Source: Bifiguratus adelaidae
Taxonomy: Eukaryota; Mucoromycota; Endogonomycetes; Endogonales
Assembly: GCA_002261195.1 (NCBI GenBank)
Contig: MVBO01000176.1
Coordinates: 1 to 26,479, forward strand
Direction: 5' to 3'
Length of the DNA stretch: 26,479 bases
The notes beneath the pieces are model-generated. The model had not been told where the DNA came from. It saw only the letters and a list, made by a program, of their open reading frames with translations, and did not search any database. Positions 13,897 to 22,446 of the stretch are shown here, in pieces (position 1 is the first letter of the stretch; every line of letters begins with the position of its first letter). A program made the translations under genes and the position numbers.

Positions 13897-14289
13897 ATGG
13901 AATCAACGACGCTTCAGAGCGCGCGAGACACCATGGAAGGTGAGGACTGTGATCTGGCTAACGTTGGCTTATATTAGTGCGATACAGTGCTCTATGAAAT
14001 GTCTAATCTGCTAAACACGGGTCTGGACAAGGAATCACTGTCGCTGTGTGTTTCGCTCATTGAACAAGGTGTGAATCCCGAGGCGTTGGCGGTGAGTGTT
14101 TGTTTCGGAAGAGGTACGCACAGTTGTCCTGACGTTATGACGCGTCTTTGCAACGTAGAATGTCATCAAAGAGGTTCGACGCGAAACAGCGGCCTTAAAG
14201 GTATGCAAAGGAGAATTGTTCAACAGGGACGCGCAATCTGACACGTCTAGTCGGGAGAGCAGCCTAGTGCTACCATGGAGCGACGATGA
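13897..14289 (+). CDS. MZT1: MZT1/MOZART1, gamma-tubulin complex spindle-organising protein
   Basis: Four small exons: 13897-13939, 13988-14091, 14159-14200, 14251-14289; spliced length is 75 residues. The protein carries the whole MOZART1 core: [20 protein letters not shown], then [20 protein letters not shown] and [14 protein letters not shown], very close to animal and yeast MZT1. Known role: a small helical subunit that binds the N-termini of gamma-tubulin complex proteins and helps recruit and activate gamma-tubulin complexes at spindle poles. Intron 1 uses the AG at 13986-13987; the nearer TTAG at 13974-13977 would lead to an early stop. The last exon adds a short tail ([12 protein letters not shown]). 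The ORF was not visible without splicing. It converges on the next gene with a 154-bp gap. Confidence 0.92.
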
Positions 14290-14443
14290 CCGTGTCTGTA
14301 GATCTAGAGTGTATCATATTAGTCAGTACCAATCGTTCAAGAATCAATTGTCCTACACCAAACTTGCGCCTTGTTTCCGGTTTATGCATTCATATTGACT
14401 TGACTATATACAAAACAACTCTCTGCGGAAGGCTTTTACACCA

Positions 14444-14794
14444 TTAGGAGACAATACCAGGGTATTTCTCAGCCAATCCCTTGGGTACTTGGATTTCAAC
14501 GGAGTGTTGAACGATAGCGCTAGGAGCAGCCACTACAGGCTGTTTAGAATCGCCATAGATGTGGTATCGATATGCAAATTCCTCCGGTTCGGCTTGTTGC
14601 CAAGGATATCGCGCGTCATTCGTCGCCATGCGCACATTGCTTTCGGACGTTACACTCATTCGTTTGTGACCCAACATATACCCTGCTGTGCCTATCATGG
14701 CGCCCAAGACGCCCATGAGAGGGAAGATTTCGGGATCGGTGGCGAGGAATTGACGCAAAGAGCGGCCTGCCTGTGGAGCAAAGAAACCAGACAT
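14444..14794 (-). CDS. small single-helix protein, possibly mitochondrial B12D/MLRQ (NDUFA4)-like
   Basis: A single-exon frame of 116 residues. After a short N-terminus with basic residues (GRSLRQFLAT) comes DPEIFPLMGVLGAMIGTAGYMLGHK, one transmembrane helix preceded by D-P-E and followed by a basic residue. That layout resembles the B12D/NADH-ubiquinone reductase MLRQ family of small mitochondrial inner-membrane proteins. The remaining 70 residues are polar, with a notable YPWQQAEPEEFAYRYHIYGD stretch and a hydrophobic C-terminal VEIQVPKGLAEKYPGIVS. I do not recognise this tail, and it makes the protein longer than animal NDUFA4 (about 80 residues). It may be a lineage-specific member or another family. 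Confidence 0.5.
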   Translation of the reverse strand: MSGFFAPQAGRSLRQFLATDPEIFPLMGVLGAMIGTAGYMLGHKRMSVTSESNVRMATNDARYPWQQAEPEEFAYRYHIYGDSKQPVVAAPSAIVQHSVEIQVPKGLAEKYPGIVS

Positions 14795-14841
14795 GACTTA
14801 GATAAATGATAAACTTCGATGGGTGGGGGGTGGGCTATGGG

Positions 14842-15023
14842 CTATTTTGTCCTTTTATATGCTCCAGCCAACCCTAGTACGCCGTTAGAAACCATTGCGT
14901 CATAAGGCGTGGGATCAAGGTCAAGCTCTTGCGGTGAAATGTGTGCATACATGAATTCATGCAAAATGCCTTCTGGAAGATTACTACTTTTGGATGTTCA
15001 GCGTTGGCGGATAAAACATCGAT
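14842..15023 (-). pseudogene. possible coding remnant or unrecognised small exon, frame interrupted
   Basis: On the minus strand, after a possible acceptor TTTAG (15028-15024), one frame reads IDVLSANAEHPK. From 14997 to the stop at 14844-14842 the neighbouring frame reads a protein-like sequence including EGILHEFMYAHISPQELDL and NGVLGLAGAYKRTK. The two pieces would join with one extra base in the AAAA run near 14986-14990. I do not recognise the family and could not find a good start. It may be a decayed gene, a gene with a 1-nt error, or chance. The rest of 14795-15353 shows no other gene. Confidence 0.2.
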
Positions 15024-15297
15024 CTAAAGCAAATGATTGCAAAAGTGAAACCATCGAGGCGTGTGGATGATGAAGGAAGATGGAACATTTTGTCTATTTC
15101 TACAATACTTGTCACGATCTACGACTACGCTGAATCACATGTAGGCAATTGTTAACTTGTGAAATAAATTAGAGTACAACATCCGAAATAGTGGCTGTGT
15201 CTATTCCACACTCTGCGCATGATCATACCCATCCATGCCATGTGGACCATGATAACATGCGCATAGACCAACACCTGGATGCTTGACATATATCTCG

Positions 15298-15305
15298 TGA
15301 CGTCA
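15298..15305. promoter_or_regulatory. TGACGTCA palindrome upstream of NAA50
   Basis: A perfect CRE/ATF-type octamer ends 48 bp before the NAA50 ATG at 15354. ATF/CREB-type bZIP factors bind this octamer in fungi. Similar sites lie before CDC6 and the histidine kinase. Confidence 0.4.
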
Positions 15306-15353
15306 GAAAAAGCCACCGTGATTTTCAAGCGCGTCAATCTTTCTCCTTTCCTC

Positions 15354-16000
15354 ATGTCCAACAGTCATCGGCTAGCGCTGGGCGATATCACTCCCAACAA
15401 CTTGGGCCAGTTGCGCAAGTTGAATACGGTCCTGTTTCCCGTGACTTATTCTGATCAGTTCTACAAGGACGTGATGGAGGTTGGGGAATATGCGAAGCTT
15501 GGTAAGGCGGCTAGGGACTGAAGGAAACGGTTCTCATGGCATCGTCTAGGTTACTTTAATGATATCTGCGTTGGAGCAGTATGCTGTAGAGTAGAACCTA
15601 TAGAAGGAGACAAGCATACGGCTCGACTCTACATGATGACTCTGGGTGTACTAGGACCTTATAGAGGATACGGACTAGGTGAGACCTGAACGAGAGCTAC
15701 CGTAACGCAACCGACTTACGATATCCTAGGAAAGGAGCTATTAGATCATATATTGAAGTACGCTAAATCTTCAACCAACCCACGCATCCATGACATTTAT
15801 CTTCACGTACAAACATCCAACAAGGAAGCACTTTCATTTTACCAAAAGGCAGGCTTTGAAGTGAAGGAAACAGTGCAAAAGTAGGTATGAAGGCGCTGGT
15901 TTGTGCCTTGGCTGACTCAATGTGATGTTCCCTTAGTTATTATCGCAACATTGAACCAAGGGATGCGTATTTGTTGATCAAGACACTGGACTCCCAGTAA
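15354..16000 (+). CDS. NAA50: N-alpha-acetyltransferase NAA50 (GNAT family)
   Basis: Four exons: 15354-15501, 15550-15678, 15730-15880, 15937-16000; 163 residues after splicing, close to animal NAA50 (169). The protein follows NAA50 along its length: LGDITPNNLGQLRKLN, FPVTYSDQFYKDV, YFNDICVGAVCCRVE, LYMMTLGVLGPYRGYGLGK (acetyl-CoA loop RxxGxG), IYLHVQTSNKEALSFYQKAGF, and YYRNIEPRDAYLL near the end. Known role: acetylates protein N-termini beginning with Met plus a hydrophobic residue, with NatA at the ribosome, and is needed for sister-chromatid cohesion in animals. An in-frame ATG at 15279 would add 25 residues with no counterpart, so I prefer 15354, which puts LALGD where NAA50 proteins normally start. 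It converges on the subtilase gene with a 121-bp gap. Confidence 0.93.
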
Positions 16001-16121
16001 ACACTTGCCGGCAAATAGATCAAAATAAAAAGTGCGCATAGGTCTCTATACCCAGCACGTGTATACATACCAGCTTCTAAACAAGAAAACGCCTCAAACA
16101 TTTACATCATCCATTCGTCAA

Positions 16122-19100
16122 TCACGAAGTTGTCACATTCGTTGCAATGGCAATCGCCGGTGATACCCATCTATTCCACATGGTCGAGTCAAGCGGGTTA
16201 CCAAGTAATTTCAAAGCCGCCAATTCAATCTGATAAGTTCCTGACGGTGCGGTAGACACGCGTCCAGTAACCGTGGACTTGGATTAATCCATCCCATTCC
16301 AACACAAAGCTATCATTGCCCTCATCTTGGGTATTTCGGGGGACATATGTGATGGGTGCACTTGCATCGGACATGGGGATCTCACCGACAATGGCGGATG
16401 TGTTGCCATTCAATAACGTGAAATTGATTTGAGCTGTCCCGACGAGCAATTTAACGGCAATCAAAGGGCGATCACCTCGTTTTAACGTGTAGGGCTGGGG
16501 GTGATGATTCTTGTTGATAATGGCCGGATAACCTGCATCGGTATCGAATATGGGAAGATCGGACATGTTGCCGAGGAAGCCAAGGTATGGGACCGTCATG
16601 TTGGGTTGAGTAGGGTCGTTGGACATGACGGTGAAGAACCTAGATGGAATTGAGCATTGCAGACATGAACTGATCTGAAGCTTAACCTCCATAAACGATG
16701 CGTGTTTTGTTAGTTGCCGGTGGAGTCAACGTGACCGAAAAATTGGCGCTTTCCCCTGATAGCAATGTAATCTGCTTCATAGAAAAGTTTACAGCTGCCT
16801 GCTCCGGGCCTTCGAGGTCGGGCTCAGCCATGGCAACATCGTCAGCTTGATAGGCGTAGGTAGCCATGCTTGGCTGGTGCAAAAACGTGTATGTGGCAGC
16901 TTTGGCTCCAAAATGGGTCAGAGTAAGGTTTTGCACCGGTATGAAATGCGCAGAGTCATTGAACGAGAGTCGAGTTGGCTCAATGGATGCTTGACCAACA
17001 ATGGCATTATAAATATGTACGAGTCCAGCGCCTTGAGATGTAGGGTTATCGAGAACACCAGGTACAGAGTTGTTCCTAACCGCAGGTATGGCGTAATTAT
17101 AGAGCTGACGCGACGCATTTGGTGTTGTGCCATTAAATGTCTTGTTACGAGTAGCTTCCAGATATAACGCAATGCTTCCAGTAATATAAGGTGTTGCCAT
17201 GCTTGTACCAGAGTATGTTCCATAAAAGTCTTTCGATCTCGATGAGTATGCGTAATCCAGCACGCGGCATCACAGGGATGACTTACGGAGGTAAGATGGT
17301 AAAGTGGAGAAAACGCTACCGCCAATACCACCAATATCAGGCTTCATCTGTAGCTCAAACTGGCATCCATAAGCCCTTGATTGGTGCGCAGCGATTTCTA
17401 CCTACTAAGGGGCCGCGCGAAGAGAAATCAGAGATGGTCCCGGCCGTAGGTATGGGCACACCAATATAGCCAGAGCTGGTGGTGATATTAACATAATCCA
17501 GTGTCGAACCATTCATTTTAGTGTTCTGAAAAGCCAAAAGACCGGACGCATTATCAATGCCAGCAACCGGAATCGTAACATTGGATCTGTCAACTGAAGG
17601 CGCAATCGCTCCGTCCTCGCCGCGATTCCAGATGAAGGCAGCAATAGCGCCAGCATTTTGTGCGTTCAAAGCTTTGTCGGCAAAACTGCATCCTCCACGC
17701 TGGATTAGAGCTGCCTTTCCGCGAACGGCGCTGGAAATAAGAGTTCCAGTGCACGCATCGTTGGTCAGTGTTATATTGGCAGATGTTGGAACAAGAGGCA
17801 CATCGGCGAGGCTTAGGGGCCCCAGCCGGGGCGTAGGCTACCGAATGAGGTGAGCGTCTCGACATTTGTAACATCCTTTGCTCACTCAGATATTAGCCAT
17901 GCCTCCAATGTAAGCGAGAGAGGCTTGCAAAGCATTCTGCTCTGAATTGTCAAAGCTAGCGACACCCACAACGTGCGCACCAGTGCCAGGAGAGGAAGCG
18001 AGGAGTGCGCCCATACTTCCGTCATTTCCATTGGCCACAACAACTATAGAGTGGCAACGATGTGAACACAAGGTGTTCTGGACTGACATAATGTTGTTAC
18101 CATAGGTGCCTTTCTGCGCAATTCTGTCAGCAACTGCTGCCAGAGGATCCTCTTGCCACCCGGACATGGCACCGAGGCTCATACTGATGATGTCCATGCC
18201 GGCATCTTGAGCCATAAGCATAGCTTGGATAAGCACGTCGTTGGGAGATCCACCAGTGCACCCAAAGACCCTCCACATGCCAAGTTCAACACCTGGACTT
18301 ACGCCAGTGAAATTCTGCATTCGCGGGAAGGTCAGCGCTCAATCACAGCCACGTCCATCTGAGCACTCACATAGTTGCGATCGTTAGCTGCGACAATGCC
18401 TAAGCGATACTTGTGAGTCACAACACGCATTCAATATTTGCGCTGTGTACCTGAGACATGTGTACCATGCCCTTCACCTGTGCTAGGATAGGCAATGCCA
18501 CAGTGATCCAAGGGATCTCCATCGGGCATTGGGCGATTCGTACCATCATACAAGTCTCCGACCAGGTCATATTCGTAGGCGACTTTACAGCCAGGTCCAA
18601 AACAACCTCCCAATGCTGGATGCGTGTAATCCATGCCTATAAACCACTGTTAAGTTGGTACAGCGTTTGGCCGCTCAACGTACCCGAATCAATGATGCCA
18701 ACTTTCACACCTTTCCCGGTAATTCCAAGCTGGCCGTGCACAAGTGCAGCGCCAGTCATATCCTTGGCATCCAACTGAAATCCATTGATAAGCATGTAGA
18801 ATGACTATACGAGACTCACGATATTGGGAAGCATCGAGTCGGATTTCCAGATTTTGGGACGTTGATAGACCTTGACGGGGTACACGGCCTTCACCGTTGG
18901 GTCAGACAGAGCATCCATAAGATCGGACCTTGACGAGCTAACTTTCGAGGCGAAGGTGATGGGTTGAATTCCTGATGAACCGTGAGTCTTCATCGAGGCC
19001 TTTTGCACCGATAGGGAAATTCCATTAAACACAGTAGATGTGTAATTCTGTCTTGTTTGGACAATGTATCCTTGTGTTTGCAATTTTGCGATATAGTCTT

Positions 19101-19293
19101 GGTGCGTTTGAGCTGCTGCTTTAGCAAATGTTAGGGCAGAATATTGCGAGATATCCGGGGTATTAAACTCGACGATGAAGGAACTGGATTGCTTTGTATA
19201 TTTATCAATGGTCGCCTGCGAAACGTCAATGGCGTTCGTTTGATGCCAAGTAAGCGCCAAAAGTAAGGCGCAGCATACGCTTAACCTTTTCAT
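16122..19293 (-). pseudogene. secreted subtilisin-like serine protease (S8, PA-domain, Vpr/minor extracellular type), frame broken
   Basis: Ten exons by splice sites and homology: 19293-18820, 18774-18684, 18636-18451, 18399-18371, 18314-18101, 18043-17886, 17837-17406, 17359-17287, 17229-16687, 16639-16122. A signal peptide (MKRLSVCCALLLALT) and an I9 propeptide precede the catalytic domain. The triad is complete: Asp in IIDSGMDYTHPAL, His in GHGTHVSG, Ser in SGTSMATPY, with oxyanion Asn in VANGNDGS. A PA domain is inserted (LIQRGGCSFADKALNAQNAG), and an Fn3-like C-terminal region follows. Three breaks: an in-frame TGA at 17888-17886 right before an intron donor; a 1-nt phase mismatch at the exon 9/10 junction (16687/16639); and a 1-nt shift near 16275, after which APSGTYQIELAALKLLG continues to a stop at 16122. 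As given, translation would stop after the oxyanion region. Either a decaying gene or sequence errors. Known role: extracellular protein digestion. Confidence 0.82.
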
Positions 19294-19433
19294 AGCCGTA
19301 GAAGAGGAAGCTAAGAAAGAGAGAGACCTACAAGGACGCAGATACATGTCTGCTAAATATCCGCTTCAAAGAAAGAAAGGACGATTCTTTAATTCATTTA
19401 GATGTGGCAGCGTACAAGATCTCTTTACTTGAC
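19294..19433. promoter_or_regulatory. 140-bp bidirectional promoter between the subtilase and MED10
   Basis: Start codons of the two outward-facing genes are 140 bp apart. The stretch holds purine-rich runs (AAGAAAGAGAGAG and AAAGAAAGAAAGG) but no clear TATA box. Confidence 0.45.
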
Positions 19434-20113
19434 ATGAGCAATGGTGAAGGCGAGGGAAGCCGAAAGGCACTGGAGACTCGATTGACCGATACTATCAACT
19501 GCTTGTACGAGCTGTCGGTGATGGTCTATGATTTCCAGGAAGAATCCGGCAATCAACTTGTGCAAAACAAAATGTGGGTTATACCACAACGATTGAACAT
19601 GACCGCTGACTTCTTCTCTTTCAGCAACCAACTTGTAAATCATTATGCAGAGATTGACAAGCTCAAGGATGAGCTTGATATGACGGTCCCAGAGGAGGTT
19701 GTAAAGTAAGTAGAAAGGAGAAAGAGATTATGAGGACGTGTTGGATGTCTTGGCTAACAGTGCGCCCTAGTCTCGTTCAAGACGGCAAGATCCCTGACCT
19801 GTTCACACAAGCTTTCATTGAGCGAGCAGCAGCCGAAAATCAGTATACAAACGGAAAAGTGGCGGCTGTCAAAGTAAGTGAGATGCGCCGTGGTTTGACC
19901 CATGCGACATTGCAAGCCAAAGCCTGATTGCTCCTATCCTTTTAGGATTTTCGAGATCGGCTGGCATCCGAGCTGCTACACAACTTTCCAGACATGCAAG
20001 ACGTACTCAGATCAGCCATGCTATCAGAAACGGCGTCAACGAGGCAGCACTTCCATGGATGTCAGGGCAATAATGCTTTATCCAATGGCAGCGATGAGAA
20101 GATGTCCTCGTAG
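19434..20113 (+). CDS. MED10: Mediator complex subunit MED10 (Nut2)
   Basis: Four exons: 19434-19573, 19625-19705, 19771-19873, 19946-20113; all phases agree and give 163 residues. The protein begins MSNGEGEGSRKALETRL, then the helical MED10 core: DTINCLYELSVMVYDFQ, NQLVNHYAEIDKLKDEL, VPEEVVNLVQDGKIPDLFT, and after the last intron DFRDRLASELLHNFPDM. The VPxEV..LVQDGKxPDLFT segment is the strongest family mark. Known role: middle-module subunit of Mediator, which links activators to RNA polymerase II. The last 40 residues are a low-complexity tail I cannot assign. An upstream in-frame GTG at 19404 is not a credible start. The Zn2Cys6 gene begins 100 bp after the stop. Confidence 0.85.
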
Positions 20114-20213
20114 GCGCAGACCGCTTGCTAAGACATGTATCATACGATTGGAATGTAGTCAGAGACACAAAACGCACCAATTTCCCGAATGTCCCGAAGT
20201 GGGCTTTTTGCTC

Positions 20214-21041
20214 ATGCAGAAGTTAAGGAGGTCATGCGACAATTGCTATACCAACCGGGTCAAATGTACCGGTGGGCAGCCTTGCGATAGGTGTCATCAG
20301 AGCGACCTGGCGTGTATCTTCAGTCCGAGGCAGCAATACACGTCCAAAAAACGGAAACTCAAGAATGACTTTGGTAGCAGCACCTCGCCGCAAGACAACC
20401 TGCTTTATTCGGTCCCGCTAGACATACCAGACTACCACTCGCTATTAACTGGTATGACACCCGTCTGGCCTCTTATCGAGGACACTGAACAAAGTTGCCT
20501 CGAACACCACGCCCCCCTTTCCAACCTCTCCGCTCTCTTATTGAACGAATCACATCCCAGGTCATGCAAGGATATGGGACTAGATCTGTTGCGCGAAATC
20601 AGTGATGCCAACTCAATCGGACGAGATGCAGCTCTGGAGCTTCATTACAAGGTCAACACCGTCTTCTCAAAAATCCTTAACTGCAGACAATGTCATGCAT
20701 GTCAAGCAGGTGATGGTCATAATGGATTGGTCGGTGCAGCCATGATGTGCATGTCGTTTATGCCCAGCTCTATCACATTCCTACAACAAGCACTGTCTCC
20801 AAGCGATACCGAGCTGTGGCCGGGAATGTACTATGGCAGTTGCCCAATCGATAATCCCATTGTGGACGAGATGCGACGACTTATTGCACGACAAGCCATC
20901 AAAGAAACGCGTGATCTAGTCGATCAATGGAGGCAGCTGGCACATCGTACGCATCCAACGGATGATCCAGTATGTCTTACACAAGTGGCTGCGGATAAGA
21001 TGGATCTAAGGCTGAACAATCTTGAGAAGGCAATTGCATAA
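20214..21041 (+). CDS. Zn2Cys6 transcription factor (possibly AflR-like)
   Basis: A 275-residue frame with a Zn2Cys6 DNA-binding domain at its very start: RRSCDNCYTNRVKCTGG and CDRCHQSDLAC, spacing C-x2-C-x6-C-x5-C-x2-C-x6-C. A basic linker KKRKLK follows. The C-terminal half has CRQCHACQAGDGHNGLVGAAMM, which in layout recalls the C-terminal region of AflR-type pathway regulators; this is a weak resemblance. The protein is short for the class, and no fungal-specific regulatory middle region is seen. ATG 20214 is chosen because it lies directly before the zinc cluster; the same frame stays open far upstream but there it overlaps MED10 coding sequence. It ends 1 bp from the stop codon of the oxidoreductase on the other strand, which suggests but does not prove a regulator and target pair. 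Confidence 0.8.
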   Translation: MQKLRRSCDNCYTNRVKCTGGQPCDRCHQSDLACIFSPRQQYTSKKRKLKNDFGSSTSPQDNLLYSVPLDIPDYHSLLTGMTPVWPLIEDTEQSCLEHHAPLSNLSALLLNESHPRSCKDMGLDLLREISDANSIGRDAALELHYKVNTVFSKILNCRQCHACQAGDGHNGLVGAAMMCMSFMPSSITFLQQALSPSDTELWPGMYYGSCPIDNPIVDEMRRLIARQAIKETRDLVDQWRQLAHRTHPTDDPVCLTQVAADKMDLRLNNLEKAIA

Positions 21042-21042
21042 T

Positions 21043-21981
21043 TTATCCAACACATTGTATATCTTCTAAGCTCAATTCATGTACAATACCTACGCCGGCA
21101 CATTGGCCCTGGAACAAGGCTGTACTTACACCCTTGATCATGGTGGCACAATCACCGGCGGCAAAAACACCTTTCACATTTGTGGTCATAAACATGCTGG
21201 TGGTCTTGATGTTGTTCGTTTCGTCCAATTCGACGCCAAGCTGCTCGGCAAAAGGCGTAGATTGCTCAGTTGGTCGTCCATAGAGCAAGGTACCTCTTTC
21301 TACGATGGTTCCGTCTTCAAGATGAAGTTGAAATACATCTCGTTGAGCGTCCTTGGTCACCGACTTGATCGCGCGTTCTTCAACCTGAATGTTGGCTTTA
21401 GCGAGAGCCGATGATACATTAGGTACCACTGCCTCAAGGCTTGCCAAATCAATTCCACTCAAGAAGAGAGTTATATCGGGATTGATTTTTTGTGCCATGA
21501 GTGCGCCTGCCATGTATTGTGGGGAGGTGACCAAGGCGCCAAAAGATTTGCCTCGGTGTTCGTAACCATGGCAGAAAATGCAATGAATGATACCTCGTCC
21601 CCAATATTCCTCGAATCCAGGAATAGGCGGTAAAACGTCATTCACTCCGGCCGCTAGTAAGAGTTTTCGACCACGATAGACAGTATCCTTCTTGAACGCC
21701 AAAAATTGCCCCTCATGTTGCTGCACCTTGTCAATGAAGGCGGAAATTGTTTGGACGGTCGGATAAGTTTGGAGTTCTTGCTTCGCTTTGTCTCGAAAGG
21801 CTTGTGGTAGCACGCCTTCAGCTGTGGGTATGCCATGCATCCCAGTAGCGCGTTCGTTTCGATACTTCCCACTATCGATCAAAAGCACGTGTCTCCCAAC
21901 GCGGCCGAGGCTGAGAGCAGCCGTGAGCCCTGCGTAAGATCCGCCGATCACCAGTGCGTCGTATATCACTATTGAAGCCAT
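21043..21981 (-). CDS. FAD-dependent thioredoxin reductase-like dithiol oxidoreductase (GliT-type)
   Basis: A single exon; with ATG 21981 it gives 312 residues. Dinucleotide fold at the N-terminus (YDALVIGGSYAGLTAAL), redox-active CxxC as HCIFCHGYE (Cys 134 and 137), and the C-terminal FAD motif VFAAGDCATM. The NADPH-binding part (FGALVTSPQYMAGALM) lacks the usual GxGxxA, as in GliT/HlmI/TdpE-type enzymes that oxidise small-molecule dithiols with oxygen rather than reduce thioredoxin. Family knowledge therefore favours a disulfide-forming or detoxifying enzyme; no non-ribosomal peptide synthetase is in this window. In-frame ATGs at 22026 and 22002 would give longer forms (327 or 319 residues). 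I prefer 21981 because it places the FAD fold directly at the N-terminus. A TATATAAAG run (22016-22008) lies between the first two ATGs. Confidence 0.85.
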   Translation of the reverse strand: MASIVIYDALVIGGSYAGLTAALSLGRVGRHVLLIDSGKYRNERATGMHGIPTAEGVLPQAFRDKAKQELQTYPTVQTISAFIDKVQQHEGQFLAFKKDTVYRGRKLLLAAGVNDVLPPIPGFEEYWGRGIIHCIFCHGYEHRGKSFGALVTSPQYMAGALMAQKINPDITLFLSGIDLASLEAVVPNVSSALAKANIQVEERAIKSVTKDAQRDVFQLHLEDGTIVERGTLLYGRPTEQSTPFAEQLGVELDETNNIKTTSMFMTTNVKGVFAAGDCATMIKGVSTALFQGQCAGVGIVHELSLEDIQCVG

Positions 21982-22446
21982 GTATCGAGCACCACTGGCC
22001 ATGCGCACTTTATATATTGCATCCAAGGCTTATAAGCGAATTCGGCATTTTCGGTATTTTCGTGTCACATGGCAATAGACCAATACAATGGTATATTCGT
22101 GGACGCTGGTCACAATGTACGTCTTACTATGGCCTTCGAGACGCTGTGTAACCTCTTGTTCCGTCTTTATAGCACGTAATGTGCAGTGCAAAGCTGCAAA
22201 CACGGAGCGACTGCTCACAGCATCCATCTGAAACCGTTGGTAAATGAAAGTGAAACAATGCATTTTGCGCAAGCGCTGCTATTGGTCGGGTTAAGAACCT
22301 TTTGCCTCGGTGCCTTATATTTATTCCTCTTTTTCTTCCCTTTTGCCCTCCGTCGGGTCCCATTCCTTATTCTTTGTCGGTAGCAGAGTGTTTGCAAAGC
22401 ACCGTACTCCTGTTGATCCCCCTTACTGTCCTTTCTCATTCTCAAT
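21982..22446. promoter_or_regulatory. divergent intergenic region between the oxidoreductase and the SUN gene
   Basis: About 465 bp between outward-facing genes. The side near the SUN gene holds a strong pyrimidine tract (about 22319-22377, runs of TTCCTCTTTTTCTTCCC type) and a TTATATTTATT run just before it, plausible core promoter elements for a highly expressed wall-protein gene. TATATAAAG lies at 22016-22008 on the oxidoreductase side. I see no coding sequence here. Confidence 0.5.

Noticed and set aside
16227-16275. 31-nt intron that would repair the last subtilase frameshift
   Set aside because: The donor is weak, the length is below all other introns here, and it would delete the conserved proline-glycine segment before TYQIEL.
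21100-21160. Possible short intron in the 3' part of the oxidoreductase (GTAAGTAC..TTCCAG)
   Set aside because: It would be about 20 nt, and the unspliced frame reads the conserved C-terminal GVSTALFQGQCAGVGIVHEL without a break.
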